Made by a program: the position numbers and the translations under genes. The notes under the pieces were generated by a model, which was not told the DNA's origin, did no database searches, and saw nothing but the letters and a program-made list of their open reading frames with translations. 63,646 bases of DNA from Pseudomonadota bacterium (lineage in GTDB: Bacteria; Pseudomonadota; Gammaproteobacteria; Pseudomonadales; Moraxellaceae): positions 1 through 63,646 of the forward strand of contig JAJZHP010000002.1 of NCBI GenBank assembly GCA_021804355.1, read 5' to 3'. Below are positions 35,522 to 43,415 of this stretch, piece after piece. Position 1 is the stretch's first letter. Each line of letters begins with the position of its first letter.

Positions 35522-36805
35522 ATGAGTATTAAAAATAGACGACATCCAGGTCAGCGTATTGCTGTGGTGGGTTCGGGAATAGCCGGTTTAGCTTCGGCCT
35601 ATTTGCTGAGCACACAACATCATGTCACGTTGTTTGAAGCGGATTCGCGCATGGGTGGCCATGCCCATGCCGTTGATATCACGCTGGAAGGTAAGACCTG
35701 TGCGGTGGATACCGGATTTTTGGTGCTGAATGAACACACTTATCCAAATTTATTGGGACTATTCAAGGAGTTGCAAGTTGCAACCTGTCCCAGTGATATG
35801 AGCTTTTCAGTCAGCTTGGGTGAGGGGGCGCTGGAGTGGTCAGGGACCAGTCTCGACACGGTTTTCGGGCAGCGGCGTAATCTACTCAATCCTGAATTTT
35901 GGGGAATGTTGCTGGATCTGTTGCGTTTTAACCGGCTCGCTGAGACTAATCTGCTCATGGCCAGGCAGCGTGAACTTTCTCTCGGTGACTTGCTGCAGGA
36001 GCAAGCCTATGGTGAAGCCTTTCGTCATCACTACTTGTTGCCCATGGCTGCCTGTATTTGGTCAAGCCCTAGTCAGGAGATTTTGCGATATCCTGCGGCC
36101 AGTTTTTTACAATTTTGTATGAATCATGGGTTGTTGCAGATCAGTGGTCGACCGAAGTGGTTAACTGTGGTTGGCAGTTCTCGCAGTTATGTGGAAAAAC
36201 TACTGGCTGAGGTTGCCAGCCCCAGAACCTCCAGTCCTGTAGACTCCATCGAACGCGATCATCAAGGAGTTTGGATAACAAGTCGGGGTCTGCGTGAACA
36301 CTTTGATGCTGTCGTGCTCGCAGCCCATGCTCCAGATGCTCTTGCCATGCTGCATGATGCTGACGAGGATGAGCGCTCCCTATTGGGAGCCATACATTAC
36401 CAAAAAAATCAGGCTTGGTTACATACCGATACCCGTTGGCTACCTGCCATGCATAAGTTATGGGCGGCTTGGAATTATCGTGCCGAACAAAATCTGCCAG
36501 GGCAGCCAGTCTGTGTCAGTTATTGGTTAAACAAGCTGCAACCTCTGCCTTTTCAAACGCCTGTCCTAGTGACGTTGAACCCCAGCAGTGAGCCAGAAGG
36601 GGTGTTAGGACAATATACCTATGAACACCCTTTGTTCGATACGGCAGCGTTACATGCGCAGCGGCAGTTGCCAGGTTTGCAGGGTAGACGTCACACCTAT
36701 TATGCCGGTGCTTGGACACGGTATGGATTTCATGAGGATGGCTTACGCTCGGCGCTACAAGTCGCCAAGTGCTGGGGCATTGAACCGGCATGGTCGCAGC
36801 TGTGA
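35522..36805 (+). CDS. FAD-dependent amine-oxidase-fold oxidoreductase
   Basis: The 427-residue product starts with an FAD-binding Rossmann motif (IAVVGSGIAGLASAYLL, residues about 14-30) and a second FAD contact (ADSRMGGHAHAV). It belongs to the NAD(P)/FAD oxidoreductases that accompany Cfa-like methyltransferases and DUF1365 in many proteobacteria. Members of this group are thought to desaturate or oxidise lipid acyl chains. The C-terminal TYYAGAWTRYGFHEDGLRSAL block is family-typical. It is first in a six-gene operon and its end overlaps the DUF1365 gene by 16 bp. Confidence 0.88.
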   Translation: MSIKNRRHPGQRIAVVGSGIAGLASAYLLSTQHHVTLFEADSRMGGHAHAVDITLEGKTCAVDTGFLVLNEHTYPNLLGLFKELQVATCPSDMSFSVSLGEGALEWSGTSLDTVFGQRRNLLNPEFWGMLLDLLRFNRLAETNLLMARQRELSLGDLLQEQAYGEAFRHHYLLPMAACIWSSPSQEILRYPAASFLQFCMNHGLLQISGRPKWLTVVGSSRSYVEKLLAEVASPRTSSPVDSIERDHQGVWITSRGLREHFDAVVLAAHAPDALAMLHDADEDERSLLGAIHYQKNQAWLHTDTRWLPAMHKLWAAWNYRAEQNLPGQPVCVSYWLNKLQPLPFQTPVLVTLNPSSEPEGVLGQYTYEHPLFDTAALHAQRQLPGLQGRRHTYYAGAWTRYGFHEDGLRSALQVAKCWGIEPAWSQL

Positions 36806-37563
36806 AGACTTCCCCCATGGGCTGGGTCTATCAGGGGCATGTCATGCATGAGCGTTTGCGGCCCCATCGTCACGCTTTTGTCTATCCGGTTTTCTTTTTG
36901 CGTATAAACCTCAAGTTCTGGAAGGAATTGGATCAGTTTTGGTTGGGTATAGATCGCTGGGCACCACTCGCCTTATATCGCTGTGATATGGGGCCCCGTG
37001 ATGGTTCGGACTTAATGGTATGGGCACGCCAACTCTGGTCCAGTCACGGCATAGAAATCCAGGGGGACATTCATCTGCAGACGTTTCCTCGTGTATGGGG
37101 TTATGCCTTTGTGCCGGTAAGTTTTTTCTATGGCTATGACGATCAAGGCTTGCTCAGGTCGGTGATTGCTGATGTCAATAATACGTTTGGTCAGCACTGC
37201 CATTACATCGTAGCCGATGCTGAAGGTCGGCCACTCACCGAACAAAGCCAACTGCGCGTTGAGAAAACCATGCATGTTTCGCCTTTTTTTAAGGTGGAAG
37301 GCCATTATGAATTTCATATCCGTGAGAAAGATTCTAGTTCTTGGATGGGCATTAACTATGGTGATGGTGCTGGATGTCTGATTAAGACTGCCATTGCGGG
37401 TCAACGGCAGCCTCTCAGTGCTGGAAGCCTGAGGCTGGCTTGGATGAAGCAGCCTTTGCTGACCTTGGGGATTACGGCACGGATACTGGGACAGGCTTGC
37501 CGGCTATGGGCTCAGGGTTTGACATTTTACAGTCTGAATAAAATTAATCGCAGGCATAGGTAA
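36790..37563 (+). CDS. DUF1365 family protein
   Basis: The 257-residue protein matches DUF1365: YQGHVMHERLRPHRHAFVYPVFFLRINL at the start, then FPRVWGYAFVPVSFFYGYD, the run EKTMHVSPFF, and YEFHI. The family always travels with the FAD oxidoreductase and Cfa-like genes and its chemistry is not settled. It overlaps the upstream gene by 16 bp and ends 5 bp before the methyltransferase gene. The start at ATG 36790 places the family N terminus about 10 residues in; ATG 36817 is an alternative. Confidence 0.88.
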   Translation: MVAAVKTSPMGWVYQGHVMHERLRPHRHAFVYPVFFLRINLKFWKELDQFWLGIDRWAPLALYRCDMGPRDGSDLMVWARQLWSSHGIEIQGDIHLQTFPRVWGYAFVPVSFFYGYDDQGLLRSVIADVNNTFGQHCHYIVADAEGRPLTEQSQLRVEKTMHVSPFFKVEGHYEFHIREKDSSSWMGINYGDGAGCLIKTAIAGQRQPLSAGSLRLAWMKQPLLTLGITARILGQACRLWAQGLTFYSLNKINRRHR

Positions 37564-37568
37564 ACACC

Positions 37569-38768
37569 ATGAACGAACCACAAGACATGACGTTCCGCAG
37601 CTCCTCAGTAACGGCTAGTGCTAAAGTATTTTTGGATCTTTTAAGTCATGCTCAACATGGACATATGACGCTGGTAAGTCCTGGGGGATCTCGTACAGTT
37701 TTTGGTGATGCCAGAGATGAGCCTGGAGCACAGTTGCAAATTGCTGACTGGCGTGCTTGTTCGCAAGTATTGGCGCACGGAGATATTGGCTTTGCCGAAG
37801 CATATCGCCAGGGCTGGTTGGATTCTCCAGACCTGACCGCGGTACTGCGTTTTGCCATGCAAAATGAAGAACACATGAAGCAGGCGGTTTGGGGGCAGCG
37901 CTGGGGTCAGCTGTTTTTTGTGTTGTTGGATAGGTTGCGTTCCAATACCCGCCGAGGTAGTCGTCGCAATATCCATGCTCATTACGATATCGGTAATGAA
38001 TTTTACCGGTTATGGTTGGATGAGGGGTGGTCCTATTCAAGTGCCTGGTTTGAGGGTCGCTATGACATAACGCTGGAACAGGCTCAGGAAAATAAATATC
38101 GCAGAGTTTTTGAGCAACTGAATTTGAAGCCTGGTCAGCGTGTCCTGGAAATTGGTTGTGGCTGGGGAGGGTTCGCGGAGTATGCAGCGCAGCGTGGTGT
38201 ACAGGTTCATGGCATAACACTTTCTACAGAGCAGTTGTCCTTGGCACAGCAGCGCATCAAGTCGGACTTGGTCGAGCTGGAGTTGTGTGATTATCGCGAT
38301 GTACAGGGGCAATATGACGCGATTGTCTCTATAGAGATGTTTGAAGCCGTGGGTGAGCCCTATTGGCACAAGTACTTCAAAGTGGTGCACGATCGACTTG
38401 TACCAGGTGGTAAGGCATTGATTCAGTCCATAACTATGGAAGATTCACGATTTGCTAATTATCGCCGAAGTAGCGACTTTATTCGTCAATTTATATTTCC
38501 TGGGGGGATGCTGCCTTCCGTCAGTCGCTTTGTTGGTATAGCTGCACAACAGCAGTTAGCGCTGGTGCAAAGTCTGGAGTTTGGCAAGGACTATGCGGAA
38601 ACCTTGCGGCGCTGGCGTCAGCGTTTTGAGTCCGTGTTACCTGCTGTAAAGGCATTAGGTTTTGATGATACGTTTATCAAGACGTGGCGACTTTACCTGG
38701 CCTATTGTGAGGCTGGTTTTGATGAACAGCGCACGGATGTCGTGCAATTTCTGATGCAGCGAAGCTGA
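37569..38768 (+). CDS. cyclopropane-fatty-acyl-phospholipid synthase family methyltransferase
   Basis: This 399-residue SAM-dependent enzyme methylates or cyclopropanates unsaturated acyl chains of membrane phospholipids. An N-terminal lipid-binding part (residues about 15-125) includes WRACSQVLAHGDIGFAEAY. The catalytic domain begins near IHAHYDIGNEFYRLWLD, has the SAM motif VLEIGCGWGGFAEYA near residue 195 and the family's GITLSTEQ and SIEMFEAVGEPYWHKYF. Near the end YRRSSDFIRQFIFPGGMLPS is intact. In this type of operon the enzyme may make methylated or furan-type fatty acids and not cyclopropanes. It is the third gene of six. Confidence 0.93.
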   Translation: MNEPQDMTFRSSSVTASAKVFLDLLSHAQHGHMTLVSPGGSRTVFGDARDEPGAQLQIADWRACSQVLAHGDIGFAEAYRQGWLDSPDLTAVLRFAMQNEEHMKQAVWGQRWGQLFFVLLDRLRSNTRRGSRRNIHAHYDIGNEFYRLWLDEGWSYSSAWFEGRYDITLEQAQENKYRRVFEQLNLKPGQRVLEIGCGWGGFAEYAAQRGVQVHGITLSTEQLSLAQQRIKSDLVELELCDYRDVQGQYDAIVSIEMFEAVGEPYWHKYFKVVHDRLVPGGKALIQSITMEDSRFANYRRSSDFIRQFIFPGGMLPSVSRFVGIAAQQQLALVQSLEFGKDYAETLRRWRQRFESVLPAVKALGFDDTFIKTWRLYLAYCEAGFDEQRTDVVQFLMQRS

Positions 38769-38777
38769 GGAGGTATC

Positions 38778-39332
38778 ATGAGATATCGTTATTTGATCAG
38801 CTTGTTGCCATGGATGTTGGGTGCCTGTTCAAGTCAGCAAGTTAAGGAATATTCGGAACTAACGCCCCGTTTTAATGCCCTTGAGTATTTTCAGGGTACG
38901 GTCGAAGGTACCGGAATGTTTCAGGATCGTCATGGCCGGGTCCTGCGCCGTTTTACCGTGCAGGCTCAGGGTATAAGGCAAGGTAACGCGCTGGATCTGC
39001 ATGAAGTATTTGATAACCTGGATGGTACGCATCCTACGCGAACGTGGCATCTATTTTCCCCTCATCCAGGAGAACTCACGGGACATGCTGCTGATGTTGA
39101 GGGAGAGGCCACCGGTCAGATGGCGGGTAATACTTTGCACTGGAACTATATTTTGGATCTTCCTGTCCATGGGTATACGGTTCCAGTTCGCATGGATGAC
39201 TGGATGTACGCTATCGATGCCAACCATGTCCTCAACGTGACGCGTATGAGTTTTTGGGGCTGGACCTTGGGTCATGTCACCTTGGCATTTTCTAAGCCAA
39301 AGGAGGGGGATCATGTTGCGCCCCCTCAATAA
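38778..39332 (+). CDS. DUF3833 family lipoprotein
   Basis: The 184-residue product has a lipoprotein signal with lipobox LGAC (Cys near residue 17). The mature part matches DUF3833: RFNALEYFQGTVEGTGMFQDRHGRVLRRFTV, then GNTLHWNYILDLPV and VPVRMDDWMYAIDANHVLN. Family members occur in the same FAD-DUF1365-Cfa operons. It probably sits in the envelope and could carry or present the modified lipid. Its 3' end overlaps the SDR gene by 20 bp. Confidence 0.85.
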   Translation: MRYRYLISLLPWMLGACSSQQVKEYSELTPRFNALEYFQGTVEGTGMFQDRHGRVLRRFTVQAQGIRQGNALDLHEVFDNLDGTHPTRTWHLFSPHPGELTGHAADVEGEATGQMAGNTLHWNYILDLPVHGYTVPVRMDDWMYAIDANHVLNVTRMSFWGWTLGHVTLAFSKPKEGDHVAPPQ

Positions 39333-40095
39333 ACCTTTGCAGCACTGGAAGGATCAACGCATTTGGTTGATAGGAGCCTCTAGCGGCATTGGTGCCGCCC
39401 TGGCGCGCGACCTTTTGCAAGCCGGAGCTAGGGTTGCCTTGAGTGCCCGCGATGAAATGGGATTACAGACCGTAGCGGGCAGGCATGAACAGGCCATGAT
39501 CTTGCCCCTGGACGTGCTTGATACCACGGCTTGGCAGGTCGCCCATGATGCCATTTGCACGCGCTGGAATGATGTCGACATGCTTGTTTATTGCGTGGCG
39601 GATTATTTGCCTGAGTCGGTATGGGACATGGATCCTCAACAAGCACATCGAACCATAGCGGTGAATCTATCCTGTCTTTACGATGGTTTGGCGCAAGTTC
39701 TGCCGCGTATGTTGCGGCGCGGCAAAGGGAGTATTGCTCTGGTAGCCAGTGTTGCAGGGTATATGGGACTGCCGCGTGCTACCGTCTACGGTCCGACCAA
39801 GGCGGCACTTATCAATCTGGCAGAAATTCTGTATACCGATTTGCATGCGCGCGGACTGAATGTGTTTCTTATCAACCCTGGATTTGTGGCTACTCGGTTG
39901 ACGGCTAAAAATGATTTTGTCATGCCTGCCTTGCAAAGCCCTGAGGAGGCTAGTCGGTCCATCATGCGAGGGATATCGCGCGGCGATTTTGAGATTCACT
40001 TCCCTAAAAATTTTACGTTGCTGATGAAGTTCATTCAGATACTTCCCTACCGCTGGCGTTTTGCCCTGCTGGGCTACTGTTTGGAATCGGCATGA
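39313..40095 (+). CDS. short-chain dehydrogenase/reductase of the Cfa operon
   Basis: The 260-residue protein is a classical SDR: IWLIGASSGIGAALARDL is the NAD(P)-binding motif, and the catalytic set appears as SVAGYMGLPRATVYGPTKAA with the Ser, YxxxK residues. The C terminus is hydrophobic. ATG 39313 with AGGAGGGG before it is the preferred start; it begins inside the DUF3833 gene. The fifth gene of the lipid operon, it could oxidise or reduce an acyl intermediate. Its stop overlaps the next start by 4 bp. Confidence 0.88.
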   Translation: MLRPLNKPLQHWKDQRIWLIGASSGIGAALARDLLQAGARVALSARDEMGLQTVAGRHEQAMILPLDVLDTTAWQVAHDAICTRWNDVDMLVYCVADYLPESVWDMDPQQAHRTIAVNLSCLYDGLAQVLPRMLRRGKGSIALVASVAGYMGLPRATVYGPTKAALINLAEILYTDLHARGLNVFLINPGFVATRLTAKNDFVMPALQSPEEASRSIMRGISRGDFEIHFPKNFTLLMKFIQILPYRWRFALLGYCLESA

Positions 40096-40499
40096 TGGAA
40101 ACTGCACTCATCATATGGTTTGAAACCTTGACGATGGAGTCGTTGGGTGATTTGGAACGCTATTACACAGAAGATGCCGTTTTTCGTGATCCTTTCCAAA
40201 AGGTGTGTGGGCAAGCGGCAATCAAGCGGATTTTTCAACATATGTTCCGTCAGTTGCAGAATCCGCATTTTGTGGTGACTTCATGGCTGCGGCGCGATCA
40301 GGAGTTATGTCTATTTTGGGAGTTTCATGCGGCTTCGGGCAATAAGGCATTTCTGGTGGAAGGCTGTAGCCGTATGCTGCTGAATGCAGAAGATCGCATC
40401 ACCGAACATGTCGATTTCTGGGACCCGAGCGTGATTTGGCGCTCCTGGCCCCTTCTGGGTAGTTGGGTGCGTCTATTGCATCGGGCCTGTCGAGCCTGA
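40092..40499 (+). CDS. nuclear transport factor 2 / SnoaL-like protein
   Basis: The 135-residue product fits the NTF2-like cone fold: WFETLTMESLGDLERYYTEDAVFRDPFQKVCGQAAIKRIFQHMF at the start and FWEFHAASGNKAFLVEGCSRMLLNAEDRITEHVDFWD at the end. Small proteins of this group are the usual last gene of FAD-DUF1365-Cfa-SDR operons, as here. A binding or isomerase-like role is possible. It overlaps the SDR gene by 4 bp and is followed by a 9-bp hairpin. Confidence 0.87.
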   Translation: MMETALIIWFETLTMESLGDLERYYTEDAVFRDPFQKVCGQAAIKRIFQHMFRQLQNPHFVVTSWLRRDQELCLFWEFHAASGNKAFLVEGCSRMLLNAEDRITEHVDFWDPSVIWRSWPLLGSWVRLLHRACRA

Positions 40500-40500
40500 T

Positions 40501-40523
40501 TCGCTTACTCTTTGAGTAAGCGA
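40501..40523. terminator. 9-bp hairpin between convergent genes
   Basis: TCGCTTACT (40501-40509) and AGTAAGCGA (40515-40523) are exact inverse complements around CTTTG. The stop of the convergent epimerase gene lies within the stem. No T run follows on either strand, so this is a likely but unproven terminator for both operons. Confidence 0.45.
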
Positions 40524-41440
40524 TAATGGGTCATGATTTCGCAAAGCGTATATTGGGGGTGAAAGTCAAAGGTGTCACGGAACAGGTGCCCATTGAGGGT
40601 GACTGGATACTTAAAGTATTGCAGCAAATAGGGTGGGAATCCTTTCCATTTCATGCGTCGAGCGATGGCCATGGGCAGGGCTGGAGGAATGGAGGGGACC
40701 CAGATTTTTTTGCAGCCGCACAGTTCAAGGGCTCTTTGGTAAGCTACCCAATCATCCGGAGCAACATTGTAGATGCCTGGCTTATTTTTCTCGTAAGCCA
40801 GTACGATGGCGTCAGCCATATCTTCCAGGTGAATAAACTGCATGATAGGAGAGAAACCGGCCAATACGGGAGCTCTGGCGGATGATAAAAGGACGCTCAT
40901 GCTGTTATTGACGCCTGGTCCCACAATATTGCAGGGGCGTAACACCGTGATATTAAGTTCGGGGTGTTTCCACAGGTAAATATTGGAAAGGTTTTCCAGT
41001 TCTACCGAGTCTACCAAGTCCATGGTAATTTCTGTGGCCTTAAGCGGGGCCTCTTCGGTCAGCATGGCGGGATTGTAAGGACTGGCTCCGTAGACGAAAT
41101 AAGTGGATAAAACCAGGACTTGGTGTACGCCGTACTTCACGCTGAGGTCAAACAAGCGCTGTGTACCCAACACGTTGGCATTATAGCGATGCATACGTGT
41201 GGATTCGTTGGGGCCTATACGCCCCAGGTGGATCACACCGCTGAATGGATATTGACGAAACAGGTCTTCAAAGTGACGTTTGTTAAAATCGATATGAAAA
41301 CTAGGGATGTCAGCGGGCATGCTGACCTCGCGCCGAGCATCGCAAACAACCAAGCGATAATCACGCCGTAAACGCCGGATGACTTGTTGTGTTAAGGCGC
41401 CGGCAGCACCGGTAATCAGTAAGTAGGGGCGTTCACTCAT
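40505..41440 (-). CDS. extended SDR / NAD-dependent epimerase family protein
   Basis: The 311-residue protein has an N-terminal NAD-binding motif (LLITGAAGALTQQVI) and the extended SDR layout with LVLSTYFVYGASPYNP; the YxxxK of catalysis is not clearly visible, as the segment ENLSNIYLWKHPELN reads YLWKH. LRPCNIVGPGVNNSM and FIHLEDMADAIVLA are family blocks. It could act on a sugar nucleotide or a lipid carbonyl. It overlaps the upstream acyltransferase gene by 8 bp, so the pair is probably one lipid operon. Confidence 0.8.
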   Translation of the reverse strand: MSERPYLLITGAAGALTQQVIRRLRRDYRLVVCDARREVSMPADIPSFHIDFNKRHFEDLFRQYPFSGVIHLGRIGPNESTRMHRYNANVLGTQRLFDLSVKYGVHQVLVLSTYFVYGASPYNPAMLTEEAPLKATEITMDLVDSVELENLSNIYLWKHPELNITVLRPCNIVGPGVNNSMSVLLSSARAPVLAGFSPIMQFIHLEDMADAIVLAYEKNKPGIYNVAPDDWVAYQRALELCGCKKIWVPSIPPALPMAIARRMKWKGFPPYLLQYFKYPVTLNGHLFRDTFDFHPQYTLCEIMTHYRLLKE

Positions 41441-42251
41441 GGCGCTTGTTCCTTACAGCCTGACTTTGTTGAATCAGGGTCTCAATGGTGGATTTGACAT
41501 TCATAACCTGTTTTTCAACCATGGCTTCCGTCGGGTTATCTGCCTGAAAGTGCATAGGTTGACCAAAACTGATCACCACGTTGCTGCGTAAAAAGGGAAT
41601 ACCCAAGGGGAGGTAAGGTAGCGCGAGCAGCTTGGCTAAAACAGGAATATTGCCAAACATGGGAAAAGACTCTTCGCATCCAGCTACACCCACAGGCAGG
41701 ATGGGTGTGCCGGTTTCCAGCGCCATATGCATAAAGCCGCGGCCAAAGCGCTGCAATTGGTAACGCTGTTGCCAGCCTTTGCCGGTGCCACGTACCCCTT
41801 CAGGAAATACAATAACAGCTTCTTCATTGCGCAGCATATCCATGCAGTTGTGAACGTCCCCCAGTACCGCACCTAAGCTGTTCATCAAGTTGCCCATATA
41901 AGGCACGGTGGGGAAAAATCGCTCGATCATAGCCCGCGGTATACGCGAGCCATGAGGATTGAGGGCCATAGCTACACCAATCAACACCCCATCCATAGGC
42001 AAAAAACCACTATGGTTGGCGATCACGAGAAGCCGGCCATGTCGAGGGATGTTTTCCAATCCAAGCGCCTGGGTACGGTAGTAGCGTTCGTACAGCACTT
42101 TCATCAGCCCCAAGCCGGTCCGGTTGGTGTCAGCTTGAAACCCCCAGGGGTCATATCCTAGGCTACCGGTTTTTTTGGATGAGGCGGCAACATGCTGCTT
42201 AATTTCATCGCTGAGTAAATATTTGTCGACCAATTGAGTGATATCCATCAT
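41433..42251 (-). CDS. PlsC-type lysophospholipid acyltransferase
   Basis: The 272-residue product is a 1-acyl-glycerol-phosphate acyltransferase family member with motif I ANHSGFLPMD near residue 77, the FPEGVRGTGKGW block (glycerophosphate contact) near 160, and LPVGVAGCEESFPMFGN. HxxxxxxD spacing in motif I is wider than the usual HX4D but is typical of the HSG-LP-DG subgroup. It is probably an inner-membrane peripheral enzyme. The two adjacent ATGs at 42251 and 42248 follow GCAGGA. It is cotranscribed with an epimerase-like SDR. The AGPS-GlpD-kinase operon lies 2.3 kb away. Confidence 0.85.
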   Translation of the reverse strand: MMDITQLVDKYLLSDEIKQHVAASSKKTGSLGYDPWGFQADTNRTGLGLMKVLYERYYRTQALGLENIPRHGRLLVIANHSGFLPMDGVLIGVAMALNPHGSRIPRAMIERFFPTVPYMGNLMNSLGAVLGDVHNCMDMLRNEEAVIVFPEGVRGTGKGWQQRYQLQRFGRGFMHMALETGTPILPVGVAGCEESFPMFGNIPVLAKLLALPYLPLGIPFLRSNVVISFGQPMHFQADNPTEAMVEKQVMNVKSTIETLIQQSQAVRNKRHE

Positions 42252-42333
42252 GCATCCTGCAGGATTTTCGAGCTTGCCGAGATTCTATCATGCCCGATGC
42301 ATCAGGTCAGGGTGCCTGCATGAGCAAAGTTGG

Positions 42334-42362
42334 TTGACAGGATTGAAGCTGGCCCCTAAAAT
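42334..42362 (+). promoter_or_regulatory. sigma-70 promoter of tRNA-Gly
   Basis: TTGACA (42334-42339) and TAAAAT (42357-42362) are separated by 17 bases. The tRNA begins 13 bases after the -10 box, and the discriminator (gcgcccc) is GC-rich as in stringently controlled stable-RNA promoters. Confidence 0.9.
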
Positions 42363-42374
42363 GCGCCCCACTTT

Positions 42375-42450
<76 letters not shown>

Positions 42451-42459
42451 GATATGAAA

Positions 42460-42486
42460 AATAAAGCCGGTACTCCCGGCTTTATT
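42460..42486 (+). terminator. rho-independent terminator of tRNA-Gly
   Basis: AATAAAGCCGG (42460-42470) pairs exactly with CCGGCTTTATT (42476-42486) around TACTC. It lies 10 bases after the tRNA and 13 bases before murI. The T tract is inside the stem's 3' arm. Confidence 0.8.
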
Positions 42487-42499
42487 TGCTTGTGAGGTC

Positions 42500-43309
42500 A
42501 TGGTGAGCGCGCAAGCCAGTCATGCCATTGGCGTCTTTGATTCGGGAATTGGTGGTTTGACGGTCGTCAAGGCGCTGATGGAACGATTGCCCTTCGAAAA
42601 TATTATTTACTTTGGTGATACCGCGCGCGTTCCTTACGGCGTCAAATCGGTAGAGACTATTCAGTCATTCAGCGCTCAAATCGCGGAATTTTTGCTGGAA
42701 AGACAGGTCAAGTTGCTGGTTATTGCGTGCAATACCATGGCAGCCGTGGCCAGTGATGTGGTCCAAGGTTTAGCGGATGTCCCTGTCCTGGATGTGATTG
42801 ATGCGGGCGCACGTGCCGCTGTAGCGGTGAGTCGTCGTCAGGCCGTAGGCATTATAGGAACGCCTACAACCATTAATTCCAATGCCTATGCGCGTTGTAT
42901 ACATGCTCTGGATTCCAGCGTGCGTGTGTATTCACAGGCTTGCCCCTTGTTTGTTCCCTTGGTGGAGGAGGGGTGGTTGGATCATGAGGTGACCCGGCTG
43001 ACCGCTCGCGAATATCTTAAGCCCGTGTTTGTTGAGGCGGTGGATACCTTGGTACTGGGATGTACGCATTATCCTTTGCTTAAACCCCTGTTGCAGGAAG
43101 TTGCGGGGCCGTCCATGCAATTGGTGGATTCCGCCTCCACGGTGGCCGAAGCAGCTGCTAGTGTTCTCCTGGCGGAGGGGTTGGCTAACCCGCAGCGCGT
43201 TGCGCCAACCTATCGTTACTATGTGACTGATATTCCATTGCGTTTCCAGACCATGGGAAGCCGATTCCTGGGCAGGGATATGCCAGCGGTAGAGATGATT
43301 CGGTTTTAG
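42500..43309 (+). CDS. murI: glutamate racemase
   Basis: MurI makes D-glutamate for peptidoglycan. The 269-residue protein has IGVFDSGIGGLTVVKAL, the first catalytic Cys block LLVIACNTMAAV (about residue 75), GIIGTPTTINSNAY and the second catalytic Cys in LVLGCTHYPLL. Length and motifs match the family fully. The start may be ATG 42500 or GTG 42503. It lies directly after the tRNA-Gly terminator and is the start of a separate unit. Confidence 0.97.
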   Translation: MVSAQASHAIGVFDSGIGGLTVVKALMERLPFENIIYFGDTARVPYGVKSVETIQSFSAQIAEFLLERQVKLLVIACNTMAAVASDVVQGLADVPVLDVIDAGARAAVAVSRRQAVGIIGTPTTINSNAYARCIHALDSSVRVYSQACPLFVPLVEEGWLDHEVTRLTAREYLKPVFVEAVDTLVLGCTHYPLLKPLLQEVAGPSMQLVDSASTVAEAAASVLLAEGLANPQRVAPTYRYYVTDIPLRFQTMGSRFLGRDMPAVEMIRF

Positions 43310-43415
43310 CCGTAGCAGGCTTGAAAATGGTTGGTTTTATAGGTGTTTAGCGGTCACAGGGGGTTGGTGAATCAGGTCGCGTCAGTCTATGATGCGTACA
43401 TATAGCTGATAAGGG

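Noticed and set aside
37621-38220. 199-codon open frame on the minus strand
   Set aside because: It lies wholly inside the Cfa-like methyltransferase gene, whose plus-strand translation has clear SAM motifs; the minus frame reads like a reversed shadow with many Cys, His and Pro.
39667-40107. 146-codon open frame on the minus strand
   Set aside because: It is antisense to the SDR gene of the lipid operon and has no family-like sequence.
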